NCBI GenBank assembly: GCA_030428695.1
Contig: JAUIEM010000010.1
Location: 1 to 46,536 of the forward strand
From: a bacterium
GTDB lineage: Bacteria > Planctomycetota > J058 > JAJDCP01
Length of the DNA stretch: 46,536 nt
Direction: 5' to 3'
Part shown: in pieces, positions 1 through 8,863 of the stretch
Layout of the letters: each line of letters starts with the position of its first letter
How positions within the stretch are numbered: the first letter of the stretch is position 1
The notes under the pieces: generated by a model
The model's input: the letters and a program-made list of their open reading frames with translations, nothing else
Told to the model about the DNA's origin: nothing
Databases searched by the model: none
Made by a program: the position numbers and the translations under genes

Positions 1-853
1 GCTGCGGCGCGTCGCCCTGGTCGAGGCGCAGGATCACCGGCACCTGCCGCGCGGCGAGGACGTCGGCGAGCCGCCAGGCGTCGCTCGCGCCGAGCAGGCC
101 GATCGACAGGCTGAGCTCCCCGGCGCAGCGCAGCGCGCGGTCGATCGCGTCGGCGCTGCTCGCCCGCAGCCACAGGCGCGAGCCCGAGAGCAGCGCCCCG
201 CCCTCGCGCAGGGCCGGCTCGAAGGGCCGCGGCTCCGGCAGCTCGGCGTGGCGCCGCAGGTCGGCGCAGAACTGGCGGAGCTGGGCCTGGGCGCCCATCG
301 TCGTCGAGGGATAGCCGTCGTTGCGCCACTGCAGGTCGCCGTAGAAGTCGTCCGGCGTCGCGACGACCGCCGCGCGCAGGTCGGGGGCGAGCAGGTCGAG
401 GACGGCGCCCCGGCCGGCGACGATGCCGTCCTCCGGCGCGGCGAGGACCAGGCCGGTCCCGTCGCGCAGCCGCTTCCCCCAGGCCTCGCCGTCACGCGTC
501 AGGGCCTGCCAGCTCGCCCGCTGCGGATACAGCCCGGCCCGGTTCGCCGGCTCGCTGCGGGCCGGGGCGCTGTCGCGCTTGTCCGGGCCGAGGTCGTCGA
601 AGCGGGCGGCGTCGGGGAAGTCGAGGGGCCAGGGCGCGTGGGCGTCGATCCACAGCGGGTAGATCGCGAGGGTGTCGGCGCCGCGCTCGACGTAGCCCGC
701 GGGCGCGGGGCCGCGCAGCACCTCGACGATGCGGCCCTCGGCGATCAGCAGGGTGCTCGCCGTCGTGTCCCCGGGCAGGCGGCCGCGCAGGGCCCAGGGG
801 GCGTCGTCGGCGGCCAGGAAGGAGATGAGGGAGAGGAGCAGGAGCGCGCGCAT
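1..853 (-). CDS. Amidohydrolase-like exported protein, degenerate, 3' end off window
   Basis: The first 284 residues are visible from ATG at 851-853; the C-terminus lies beyond the left edge. It opens with a hydrophobic signal peptide (MRALLLLSLISFLAAD). A strand resembling the start of an imidazolonepropionase-type amidohydrolase follows: TLLIAEGRIVEV, then YPLWIDAHAP, where such enzymes have xPGxIDxHxH. Only one of the two metal-binding histidines of the HxH motif remains (DAHAP), so catalysis is doubtful. In related genomes degenerate amidohydrolases are often paired with an intact one, but no partner is visible here. DUF2834 lies upstream on the same strand. Family assignment is moderate; loss of activity is inference. 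Confidence 0.6.
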   Translation of the reverse strand, partial: MRALLLLSLISFLAADDAPWALRGRLPGDTTASTLLIAEGRIVEVLRGPAPAGYVERGADTLAIYPLWIDAHAPWPLDFPDAARFDDLGPDKRDSAPARSEPANRAGLYPQRASWQALTRDGEAWGKRLRDGTGLVLAAPEDGIVAGRGAVLDLLAPDLRAAVVATPDDFYGDLQWRNDGYPSTTMGAQAQLRQFCADLRRHAELPEPRPFEPALREGGALLSGSRLWLRASSADAIDRALRCAGELSLSIGLLGASDAWRLADVLAARQVPVILRLDQGDAPQ

Positions 854-932
854 TCGCGACCTCACGGAGACGGGAGAAGAGGGATCTACTCTACCGTCTC
901 CGCGCGCGCTGTCTACCCGTCGGAAGGCGGCG

Positions 933-1253
933 TCAGCCGACCGCGACCGGCGTGGCGGCCTGCTCCTTCACTTGCGGCCGCACGACGAGGTACAGCAGCG
1001 GACTGAGCGAGCCGGCGAAGAGCGCGCCGACCAGCCACGGCCACGGGCTCACGCCGCGCCGCCGGGCGTCGGGGACCAGCCAGGCGAAGGCGAGGACCAG
1101 CGCGATGCACAGATCGAGCAGCACCTGGATCGCGCCGAGGTTCGCGGTGGCGCCGGCCATGAAGCCGTCGATGCCGAGCTCGTAGAGCACGTAGCCGGTG
1201 AAGGCGGCGAAGTCGATGAAGACCAGAAGAGCGAGCCAACGTTTCCAGCGCAT
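933..1253 (-). CDS. DUF2834-like small membrane protein
   Basis: A 106-residue protein with three predicted membrane helices: about residues 7-27, 41-60 and 72-92. A polar PDARRRG turn separates helices two and three. Length and pattern match the DUF2834 family (small inner-membrane proteins of unknown function). The ATG at 1251-1253 is preceded by an AGGAGG ribosome site about 6 bases upstream, which fixes the start. It is transcribed divergently from the histidine kinase and shares its 228-bp upstream region with the candidate sigma54 promoter and activator sites, so co-regulation is possible but unshown. No catalytic motif is visible. Confidence 0.7.
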   Translation of the reverse strand: MRWKRWLALLVFIDFAAFTGYVLYELGIDGFMAGATANLGAIQVLLDLCIALVLAFAWLVPDARRRGVSPWPWLVGALFAGSLSPLLYLVVRPQVKEQAATPVAVG

Positions 1254-1360
1254 GGGAATCCTCCTGCGGTTCGTTCGCGGTTTGCGCACGGGAGGGTGGA
1301 GTGCACAGCGGGTGCCATTCCGGCGCAGCCCGCTCCGCCGTGGGCGCGAGCCCCCGGACG

Positions 1361-1396
1361 TTGCACATCTGCAACGGCGGGGTTGCGCGCCTGCAG
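1361..1396 (+). promoter_or_regulatory. Tandem NtrC-type activator sites
   Basis: Two imperfect palindromes, TTGCACATCTGCAA (1361-1374) and TTGCGCGCCTGCAG (1383-1396), have centres 22 bp apart, two helical turns. They lie 40-75 bp upstream of the candidate -24 element. Paired sites on one helix face are typical of sigma54 activators. The likely ligand is the NtrC-type regulator encoded downstream; that is inference. Confidence 0.5.
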
Positions 1397-1437
1397 CGCC
1401 GACGCCGGCTTGCAGACGCCGCGCGGGGGCGGGAAGC

Positions 1438-1453
1438 TGGTACAGCGGATGCA
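1438..1453 (+). promoter_or_regulatory. Candidate sigma54 promoter of the kinase/regulator operon
   Basis: The sequence TGGTACAGCGGATGCA has GG and GC exactly 12 bp apart, as in the -24/-12 consensus TGGCACG-N4-TTGCA, and matches 9 of its 12 fixed positions. It lies about 30 bp upstream of the kinase start and just downstream of the tandem activator sites. Confidence 0.5.
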
Positions 1454-1481
1454 GAAGACAGGGCCTGGAGATGGGAGGGAG

Positions 1482-2419
1482 ATGATGCACTGGTCCAAGG
1501 ACCCGCGCGGACTGACCGGAGCCCTGCTCGGGCTGCTCGTCGGCGCCGCTGACTACATCCTGTTCACCAGCCTCGGCATCGGCATGCGGCTCGGAACCTT
1601 CGATGTGACGTTCATTGTGTGCGCCTTCTTCGCCGGCACCTACGCCCTGGTCGGCTTCGCCTTCGGCCGCCTGCTCAGCCTGCACCGCGCCCTGGCGGCC
1701 AGCAAGGAGCAGCTCGCCGCCAGCCAGCGCAAGGCCCTCGAGAACGAGACCCTCGCCGCGATCGGCCGGCTCGCCGCCGGGGTCGCCCACGAGGTACGGA
1801 ACCCGCTCGCGGTGATCCGCTCGTCGGTCGAGCTGTTGCGCGAAGGGCTGGAGGAAGGGGACGAGCGCGCCGAGGCGGGGGACTTCGTCGTCGCCGAGGT
1901 CGACCGCCTCAACCGTTACGTGCGCTCGCTGCTCGACTTCTCGCGCCCGCTCTCCCCGGAGACCTCGCCGGTCGCCCTGGTCGAGCTCGCCCGGCAGGCG
2001 ATGCGCCGGGCAGAGGAGCTGTGGGGGAAGCGGCCGATCGCGGCGGAGCTGGCGGCGGAGGCTCCCGAGGCGACGGCCGAGGCGGACAGGGTGCTGCTCG
2101 ACCAGGTGCTGCTCGGGCTGCTCGCGAACGCCGAGCAGGCGATGGAGGAAGGCGGACGCGTCGAGCTGCGGGTGCGCCGCGGGGACGAGGGCGTGCTGCT
2201 CGAGGTCGCGGACAGCGGGCCGGGGATCGACGCGGAGACCCAAGCGGCGCTGTTCCGGCCCTTCTTCACGACCAGGACCGACGGCACCGGGCTCGGCCTG
2301 GCGATGGCCCGGCGCATCGTCGAGGCCCACGGCGGCAGCATCCGCTACCGGCCCAGGCGCGGCGCCGGCCCCGGCGGCCGCGGCGCCTGCTTCGAGATCG
2401 CCCTGCCCGAGGCGGCGGC

Positions 2420-2423
<4 letters not shown>
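1482..2423 (+). CDS. Membrane histidine kinase, NtrB/AtoS-like
   Basis: A 313-residue sensor kinase. Two membrane helices (about 11-30 and 40-62) flank a very short loop, so there is no real periplasmic sensor; a short coiled stretch (65-90) follows. The HisKA phospho-acceptor is His103 in VAHEVRNPLAVIRSS. The ATPase domain shows an N-box (LLANAEQAM), G1 (DSGPGID), F-box (LFRPFFTTRTDG) and G2 (GTGLGLAM). Starts at 1482 and 1485 are both ATG behind GGGAGGGAG. The stop overlaps the GTG start of the downstream regulator (GTGA), showing a translationally coupled pair. It probably phosphorylates that regulator in response to a membrane or cytosolic cue; the signal is unknown. Confidence 0.88.
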
Positions 2424-3823
<1,400 letters not shown>

Positions 3824-3831
3824 TCCCCCCG

Positions 3832-3861
3832 TTGGCCGCCCTGCCGGGAACCTGGTAGATT
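3832..3861 (+). promoter_or_regulatory. Candidate sigma70 promoter of the FGE-domain gene
   Basis: TTGGCC (3832-3837) and TAGATT (3856-3861) are separated by 18 bp, and TGG directly before the -10 gives an extended -10. It lies about 30 bp upstream of the chosen start. Confidence 0.4.
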
Positions 3862-3892
3862 GCGGGGAACATGCGCGGGGGGCGGGACGGCG

Positions 3893-4663
3893 ATGGAATG
3901 GTACCACTGGCTGCTGCTGGTGCTGACCGCGGGGGCCGCGGGCTGGCTGGGCTTCCAGCTCGGCAGCTACATCACCCGGCTGCGCATCCGCGCCGCCGGC
4001 CAGCCGCCGCTGCCGGGCGCGGTGGAGGAGGCCCCCGAGCCGCCGGCGACGCCGCAGCCCCCGGACACCGAGCCCGGCGCCGCCCTCGGCACGCGCGCGG
4101 ACATGGTGCTCGTGCAGGCGGGGAGCTTCCACCTCAGCTCCTCCGAGCAGGGGCAGACGGGCAGCTACTACATCGACAAGTACCCGGTCAGCAACCGCGA
4201 GTACCTCGACTACATCGAGAAGACGAAGAACCCGAACGTGCCGGAGCACCTGCGCAGCCTGAGCTCGGAGGAGTTCAACCAACCGATCGTCTGGGTCAGC
4301 CGCTGGGAGGCCGAAGGCTACGCCCGCTGGGTCGGCAAGCGCCTGCCGACCGAGGCCGAGTGGGTGCGGGCCGCCCGCGGCGACCAGGACGCGCGCAACT
4401 ACCCCTGGGGCGACACCTTCTCGCCGGTGGGGAAGGCGGTCTACGGCGAGTCGCGGCGGGGCCATCCGGCCGAGATCGCCGACCGCGGCAAGACCCCGCA
4501 CGGCTGCTTCGACATGGTCGGCAACGCCTGGGAGTGGACCGCTGAGAGCGTGCTGCGGGGCGGCTTCTACGGCAGCAGGGACGTCGGGGTCGAGATGGTG
4601 CTGCGGATGGATCCGGACGCGAAGTCGGGGGCGACCGGCTTCCGCTGCGCCCTCGACGCCTGA
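3893..4663 (+). CDS. Membrane-anchored FGE/SUMF1-domain protein
   Basis: A 256-residue protein. An N-terminal helix (about 5-27) anchors it, a Pro-rich linker (about 40-60) follows, and a compact formylglycine-generating-enzyme-type domain (65-255) completes it. Diagnostic stretches are MVLVQAGSFHL, YPVSNREYLDYI, KRLPTEAEWVRAARG, YPWGD, DMVGNAWEWT and GFRCALDA. In most bacteria such domains are not true sulfatase activators but C-type-lectin-fold modules. The catalytic cysteine pair of authentic FGE is not evident, so a binding or scaffolding role is likelier. An in-frame ATG at 3860 overlaps the candidate -10, so 3893 is preferred. It precedes the DUF5684 gene by 12 bp in an apparent operon. 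Confidence 0.8.
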   Translation: MEWYHWLLLVLTAGAAGWLGFQLGSYITRLRIRAAGQPPLPGAVEEAPEPPATPQPPDTEPGAALGTRADMVLVQAGSFHLSSSEQGQTGSYYIDKYPVSNREYLDYIEKTKNPNVPEHLRSLSSEEFNQPIVWVSRWEAEGYARWVGKRLPTEAEWVRAARGDQDARNYPWGDTFSPVGKAVYGESRRGHPAEIADRGKTPHGCFDMVGNAWEWTAESVLRGGFYGSRDVGVEMVLRMDPDAKSGATGFRCALDA

Positions 4664-4675
4664 GGAGGCCTTTCG

Positions 4676-5221
4676 ATGGAGTTGATGCTCGCGCAGGCGG
4701 AGGTGGTCGGGGTCGGGCTGATCTTCGTCATCTGGCTGACCTTTCTCGCGTTCGGGCTCGGGATGGCCGTCCTGATGATCGCCTCGATGTGGAAGCTCTT
4801 CACGAAGGCGGGCAAGGAGGGCTGGATGTCGCTGATCCCCATCCTCAACGTCGTCGTGATGTGTGAGATCGTCGGGCGTCCGACCTGGTGGGTGCTGCTG
4901 ATGTTCATTCCCTGCGCGAACATCATCGTCGCCTTCCTGCTCGCCTTCGATCTCGCCGAGGCGTACGGCCAGGGGGCGGGCTACGGGATCGGGTTGGTCC
5001 TGCTGCCGTACGTGTTCTACCCGATGCTCGGCTTCGGCAGCGCGCGCTATCTCGGGCCAGTCCGGGCCCCGGACTTCTACGCCCGCGGTCGCGGCCACGG
5101 GGGGTATCCGCCTCCGGGGTACGGGCCTCCGCGGCAGGGGGGACATCCGGGGCACGGAGGGCAGCCGGGGCGCGACGCCTGGCCGCCGCCGCGGAACGAC
5201 TACGGCCCGCCGCGGTACTGA
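4676..5221 (+). CDS. DUF5684 membrane protein with Pro/Gly-rich tail
   Basis: 181 residues. An N-terminal helix (about 10-36) is followed by the DUF5684 core (WKLFTKAGKEGWMSLIPILN, then IVGRPTWWVLLMFIPCANII and a third helix to about 125). The tail from residue 135 is rich in Gly, Pro, Tyr and Arg (GGYPPPGYGPPRQGG) and probably disordered. The function of DUF5684 is unknown; it also occurs fused to signal peptidases. The start has GAGGAGG seven to nine bases upstream. It is translated just after the FGE-domain gene. Confidence 0.78.
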   Translation: MELMLAQAEVVGVGLIFVIWLTFLAFGLGMAVLMIASMWKLFTKAGKEGWMSLIPILNVVVMCEIVGRPTWWVLLMFIPCANIIVAFLLAFDLAEAYGQGAGYGIGLVLLPYVFYPMLGFGSARYLGPVRAPDFYARGRGHGGYPPPGYGPPRQGGHPGHGGQPGRDAWPPPRNDYGPPRY

Positions 5222-5419
5222 GCTCCTCGCCCGGCGCCGTGCAGAACAGCCTGTTCCGGCAGTGTTCGTCGAAGACGCACACCGGAGCAAGACCGGGCGC
5301 GTTGGTCACGGCCACGCAAGACGGCTCACGCTCACCTCACCTCACCATCACGTTTTCGCTCGGAACCCTGATGCCGGTGCATCAGGCGGGATCAAACGGG
5401 CTGATGGAGCGAACGAAAA

Positions 5420-5478
5420 CCGTGGGCCGTGGACCGTGGGCCGTCGCGACGTGACCGTCGCCGTGACCGTGACCGTGG
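5420..5478. repeat. Degenerate CCGTGG/CCGTGA tandem repeat
   Basis: CCGTG followed by G or A recurs about eight times in 59 bp, first as CCGTGGGCCGTGGA units and then as CCGTGA units. It is noncoding. Confidence 0.6.
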
Positions 5479-5616
5479 CCGGGTGGCCTTCTCGATCGGT
5501 CTCCGGCCGGTGATCAGTGGTCGCCGGTGGGCCCCGGATCGTTCAGGGCAGCGCCTGTCTCACGGCAGGGCAGGACGTTCCCTCCCCCCTACGCAGTGCG
5601 GAGCTGCCTGTGCCAA

Positions 5617-5644
5617 GGTAGGGTGCGGGGTTTACCCCCGCCCG
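5617..5644. repeat. REP-like palindrome, copy 1
   Basis: GGTAGGGTGCGGGGTTTACC continuing into CCCGCCCG matches the copy at 37907-37958 over about 26 bp with one or two changes. CGGGG-TTTA-CCCCG forms a tight hairpin. Confidence 0.6.
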
Positions 5645-5663
5645 TCGTTCCGAGGTACGACCA

Positions 5664-6743
5664 TCACTCCTCGATCGCGAAGGCGAGCACCAGGGTGCGC
5701 TGGGGGATGCTCGCCGGCTCCCGCCCGTCGCGCACCGCCTTGTAGACCGCGAAGTTGTCGTCACTGGCGAGGAACAGCGTGCGCTGGCCGTCGACCTCGG
5801 GGCCGAGAGCCAGCGCCTCGATGTTGTCGAGGCGCTTTCTGCCGCGGTGGTCGGGGGCGAGGCGCGGGCGCACCGTCTCGAGGTCGAGCACGAGGCGCTT
5901 GGGAAGTGGCGGACCGTCGAGCCCGGCGTCGGCGTCGGCGAGGTCGATCTCGTAGAGGCGGATGCGGTTCTCGCGCACCCAGCAGCGCTCGAGGACCAGC
6001 ACCCGGCGGGCGTCGAGGGCGAGCATGTCGGAGACGCCGAGGTTGCCGCGCACCGTGTCGCCTTCGCGGGCTTCGGGGGGCATCGGGTCGGTCTGGTACC
6101 AGGCTTCAAAGGAGCCTCCGTCGGGCCGGATACGGAGCAGCCGGACGCGGGTCCCGGCCTCGGGCAGCGCGCGTTCACCGTCCTGGGCCAGGGCCTCCTC
6201 GCTGCAGGTCAGGAGCGTGCCGTCGGGCAGGCGGGTCACGCTCTCGAAGCCGCGGTTCTCACGCACCCCGGACACGACCTCGCCGTCGGGGCAGCGCTGC
6301 GGATGGTAGTCCTTCGGGTAGGGGAGCCCTGCGCGGCGGCGCCCGTTCCGGTCGAGGACCAGCAGCGCGGGGTCTTCGGCACACACGGTCCAGTCGTCCC
6401 CGTGCCGGGTCAGGCCCTCGAGATCCGCGTCGCTCGCGACTTCGAGGGTATCGCAAGCGAGCAGCTCCAGGCGGAGCCCGTCGGGCTCGAGGGCGGTGCG
6501 CAGGCGGAACCAGCGGGGCGGGCCGAAGTCGTCGTCGGCGGCCTTCCGCCCATCCGACAGCGCGAAGAAGCTGTCGCTGTCCGGATCGTAGGCCAGCCCG
6601 GAGATTCCCCCGAACGTCCACGCAGCGTAACGCGCGTCGTCCTGGAAGGCCGACCAGTCGACGGCGGCGTCGCCGAGATAGCGCAGCTGCAGCGGCGCAC
6701 AGCCAGCGCCGAGCAGGCACAGCAGAAGTAGAGGGGTGCGCAT
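5664..6743 (-). CDS. Esterase-like phytase-family lipoprotein
   Basis: 359 residues. The N-terminus MRTPLLLLCLLGAGC is a lipoprotein-type signal with Cys15 as the likely lipidated residue. The rest fits the 'esterase-like activity of phytase' beta-propeller family: FGGISGLAYDPDSDSFFALSD near the start, then GDWTVCAEDPALLVLDRNG-like blades, NRGFESVTRLPDGTLLTCSEEAL, and RLDNIEALALGPEVDGQRTLFLASDDNF near the end. Acidic and Asn residues line the propeller as in the family. It is probably a periplasmic, membrane-tethered hydrolase or binding protein; the substrate is unknown. It is divergent from the TetR gene and could be one of its targets, since the operator lies between them. Confidence 0.8.
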   Translation of the reverse strand: MRTPLLLLCLLGAGCAPLQLRYLGDAAVDWSAFQDDARYAAWTFGGISGLAYDPDSDSFFALSDGRKAADDDFGPPRWFRLRTALEPDGLRLELLACDTLEVASDADLEGLTRHGDDWTVCAEDPALLVLDRNGRRRAGLPYPKDYHPQRCPDGEVVSGVRENRGFESVTRLPDGTLLTCSEEALAQDGERALPEAGTRVRLLRIRPDGGSFEAWYQTDPMPPEAREGDTVRGNLGVSDMLALDARRVLVLERCWVRENRIRLYEIDLADADAGLDGPPLPKRLVLDLETVRPRLAPDHRGRKRLDNIEALALGPEVDGQRTLFLASDDNFAVYKAVRDGREPASIPQRTLVLAFAIEE

Positions 6744-6804
6744 CGCAAGCTCCAGCAGGGAATCTGGCCATTCTAGCGGGGACGGGAAACTTCGCATCGA
6801 TCGC

Positions 6805-6833
6805 TTGACCGAACAATGTTCACCGAATACTAT
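6805..6833 (+). promoter_or_regulatory. Promoter of the first TetR gene
   Basis: TTGACC (6805-6810) and TACTAT (6828-6833) are separated by exactly 17 bp, upstream of a GGAGGAG ribosome site at 6842-6849. Confidence 0.55.
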
Positions 6834-6835
6834 TC
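6811..6835. promoter_or_regulatory. Putative TetR operator
   Basis: Two related palindromes, GAACAATGTTC (6811-6821) and GAATACTATTC (6825-6835), sit 14 bp apart and cover the spacer and -10 box. This is the expected position for autorepression. Confidence 0.5.
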
Positions 6836-6851
6836 ACCTAACGGAGGAGCC

Positions 6852-7604
6852 ATGCGTCGCGCCGCCCAGAAAGCCCGCACCCGCCAGACCATCCTCGACG
6901 CCGCCCGCGCGGCCTTCGCGGATGGCCTGGGCATCGAGCTGCCCGTCGCGGCCATCGCCCGCCGGGCCGGCGTCGCGACCGGCACGTTCTACGTCCACTT
7001 CCCGAGCAAGGACGCGCTGATCGCCGCCCTGCTCGAGGAATTCAACGCCTCCTTCGCGGCCCGCCTGCGCGAAGTCTCCCGTGGCGGCTGCGCCGCCCCG
7101 GAAGACGATGGGATACCCGGGCTGCATCCGCGCGACGGCGCTGACGCCGTCGCGCGGGGCCCGGCTATCCCGCTTCAGCCGGCAGCCGGCGCGAGCGCCG
7201 GCACCGGCCTGCGCGAGGTCTGGCCGGGCCCCGAGGCGCTCGCTGCCCCGGAGACCCTGGTCACCCGCCTGGCCGGGACCTGCCTGGACTTCTGGATGGA
7301 GCACCGCGCGCTGCTCGAGGTCTTCCTGCGCCGGGCGGCCGCCAGCGGCGATCTGCGCGCCCTGCGCGAGGGCATCGCGCCGCCGGTCGCCGACTTCCTG
7401 CGCCGGGGCCTCGAGACCCTGGCCGGGCTGCTCGGCGTCGCGCTGAAGAGCCCGCGGCTGGTCGTCCACGGCCTGCTCGGCATGTGGACGCGGATCGGTC
7501 TCCTGTACCTGTTTTCCGACGATGTCGACCGCGACGAGGCGGTCGACACCCTCAGCACCCTGAGCCTGGGAGCGGTGCGCGCCGTCGTGCCGCTGCCCAC
7601 CTGA
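6852..7604 (+). CDS. TetR-family regulator with in-frame insertion
   Basis: 250 residues from ATG 6852, which follows GGAGGAGCC. The N-terminal HTH is intact (TRQTILDAARAAF, then AAIARRAGVATGTFYVHFPSKDALIAALL). After LREV (72-75) there are 48 extra residues rich in Gly, Ala, Pro and Arg, ending in a second LREV (120-123). The ligand-binding helices then resume (WPGPEALAAPETLVTRLAGTCLDFW...). The insertion corresponds to 144 bp made of three consecutive hairpins between 14-bp direct repeats. It lies between the DNA-binding domain and the ligand domain, where extra residues may be tolerated. It probably represses itself and the next gene, 14 bp downstream. The effector is unknown. Confidence 0.85.
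   Translation: MRRAAQKARTRQTILDAARAAFADGLGIELPVAAIARRAGVATGTFYVHFPSKDALIAALLEEFNASFAARLREVSRGGCAAPEDDGIPGLHPRDGADAVARGPAIPLQPAAGASAGTGLREVWPGPEALAAPETLVTRLAGTCLDFWMEHRALLEVFLRRAAASGDLRALREGIAPPVADFLRRGLETLAGLLGVALKSPRLVVHGLLGMWTRIGLLYLFSDDVDRDEAVDTLSTLSLGAVRAVVPLPT
7064..7221. repeat. 144-bp palindromic insertion flanked by direct repeats in the TetR gene
   Basis: The direct repeats CCTGCGCGAAGTCT (7064-7077) and CCTGCGCGAGGTCT (7208-7221) differ at one base. Between them lie GGCGGC/GCCGCC (about 7083-7097), CGCGCGACGGCG/CGCCGTCGCGCG (7129-7140, 7145-7156) inside GGGATA...TATCCC (7110-7171), and GCCGGCGC/GCGCCGGC (7185-7192, 7195-7202). Confidence 0.7.
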
Positions 7605-7618
7605 CCGGAGTCGAAGCG

Positions 7619-8425
7619 ATGTCCACCGCCCTGCTCACCCCCGAGACCGTCGAGACCGCGCCCCCCGCGCCGCAAGCCGTGCCGATGGCGACCGCCCGCC
7701 AGACCGCCGGCCCCTGGCGCCTGCTGGCCCAGGCCGCCGGCTGCCCGCGCGGCTGGTTCGGCAAGCTGCGCCGCCTGGTCGGCGGGCTGCTCACGTACTT
7801 CGACGGCGCGCGCCTCGAGCGGCGGCTGCGTCGACTGCAGGCCCTCGGCCACATCGAACAGGTGCCGAGCCGCGTCCAGCTCGCGGTCGGCTCCCTCGAC
7901 ATGGTGCGCTTCTGGATCTCGCCCGCGGCGGCGGACTACTACGCGAGCCAGGGCCTGAGCTACGCCTTCCACCAGGTGTTGCGCTTCCTCGACGAGCCGC
8001 TCTCGCTGACCGATCCGCTCGGCCTTTTGAGCAGCCGCGACGCGATCATCGGCCACCTGATGCAGGTCGTGCACGCGAACCCCCACTACGACCTGCAGCT
8101 CCTGTCGATGTTCGAGGACGGGCTCGCCGAGCTCGAGGCGCAGATCGAGGCGATGCTCGACGGCACCCACCCCCGCGCCGCCTCGATCGGCGCGATCGTC
8201 GAGGAGCCCGACTACCACGCCCGCCTGCTGACCTACGTCCGGGCCTTCCGCCGCGACGCGGCGACGCCTCCGCCGCTGCGCGCGAACATCGGCGCCGACC
8301 CCCGCTGGCAGAAGCTCGAGCGCACCTTTGGCAGCCTGACCGGCTCGATGCGCTACTTCTGCCGCATGCCGCGGACGCTGCGCGGCGCGATCCGCCACCT
8401 GCGCCGGGTGCGGGAGTTCCGGTAG
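7619..8425 (+). CDS. Conserved protein of unknown function, TetR-linked
   Basis: 268 residues, soluble, with no signal peptide or catalytic motif that I recognise. A Pro/Ala/Thr-rich N-terminus (1-35) precedes a helical, well-conserved-looking body: LRRLQALGHIEQVPSR, LAVGSLDMVRFWISPAAADYY, FLDEPLSLTDPLGLLSSRDAIIGHLMQVVHANPHYDLQLL, and TFGSLTGSMRYF near the end. I recall similar proteins next to TetR genes in proteobacteria, but without an assigned role. ATG 7619 has GGAG nine bases upstream and the TetR stop lies 14 bp before it, so the two form an operon under the operator at 6811-6835. Confidence 0.75.
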   Translation: MSTALLTPETVETAPPAPQAVPMATARQTAGPWRLLAQAAGCPRGWFGKLRRLVGGLLTYFDGARLERRLRRLQALGHIEQVPSRVQLAVGSLDMVRFWISPAAADYYASQGLSYAFHQVLRFLDEPLSLTDPLGLLSSRDAIIGHLMQVVHANPHYDLQLLSMFEDGLAELEAQIEAMLDGTHPRAASIGAIVEEPDYHARLLTYVRAFRRDAATPPPLRANIGADPRWQKLERTFGSLTGSMRYFCRMPRTLRGAIRHLRRVREFR

Positions 8426-8497
8426 GAAGCAGCCTTCCTGGACTGCCCCCGGGCCGGGGCTACAATGGACGCGCCACCCCAGCCGCGGAGCGTTCCG

Positions 8498-8863
8498 ATG
8501 AAACTCGCCCACACGATGATCCGGGTCAAGGACCTCGACCAGACCCTCGCCTTCTACACCGGCTTCATGGGCCTCAAGGAGGTCCGACGCAAGGACCTCG
8601 GCGACGAGTGCACGCTGGTCTTCCTCACCGACGAGAGCGGGCACTACCACGTCGAGTTGACCTTCAACAAGGACGGCCGCGCCTACGAGCTCGGCGACCA
8701 GTTCGGCCATCTCGCCTTCCACACCGACGACCTCGAGGCGGTGGTCTCCCGGGTCGAGGAGAAGGGCTGGTGGTACCGGCGCTCGAAGCCGACCTCGAGT
8801 TCGAAGTACATCTTCATCAAGGACCCGAACGGCTACGACATCGAGATCCTGCAGGCGCGCTGA
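8498..8863 (+). CDS. gloA: Lactoylglutathione lyase-like VOC protein (GloA-like)
   Basis: 121 residues, the length of a single-subunit glyoxalase I. It begins MKLAHTMIRVKDLDQTLAFYTGFMGLK, like GloA. The four metal ligands of bacterial GloA have equivalents at His5, Glu53 (HVELTF), His71 (FGHLAFH) and Glu116 (GYDIEIL), so an active metal site is likely. It would convert the methylglyoxal-glutathione adduct to S-lactoylglutathione in the cytosol. If the organism lacks glutathione another thiol could serve. A TACAAT -10-like box lies at 8461-8466. Its 3' end overlaps the convergent gene at 8817-9290 by 47 bp. Confidence 0.8.
   Translation: MKLAHTMIRVKDLDQTLAFYTGFMGLKEVRRKDLGDECTLVFLTDESGHYHVELTFNKDGRAYELGDQFGHLAFHTDDLEAVVSRVEEKGWWYRRSKPTSSSKYIFIKDPNGYDIEILQAR

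Larger units (their letters stand above)
5222..5663. other. Intergenic region without a convincing gene, rich in short repeats
   Basis: No open frame here has coding character or a ribosome site. It contains the palindromes GAACAGCCTGTTC (5247-5259) and CTGATGC/GCATCAG (5368-5385), a cluster of CCGTGG/CCGTGA hexamers (5420-5478), and a copy of the GTAGGG...CGGGGTTTACCCCCG element (5617-5644). It separates genes that converge here. Confidence 0.6.
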
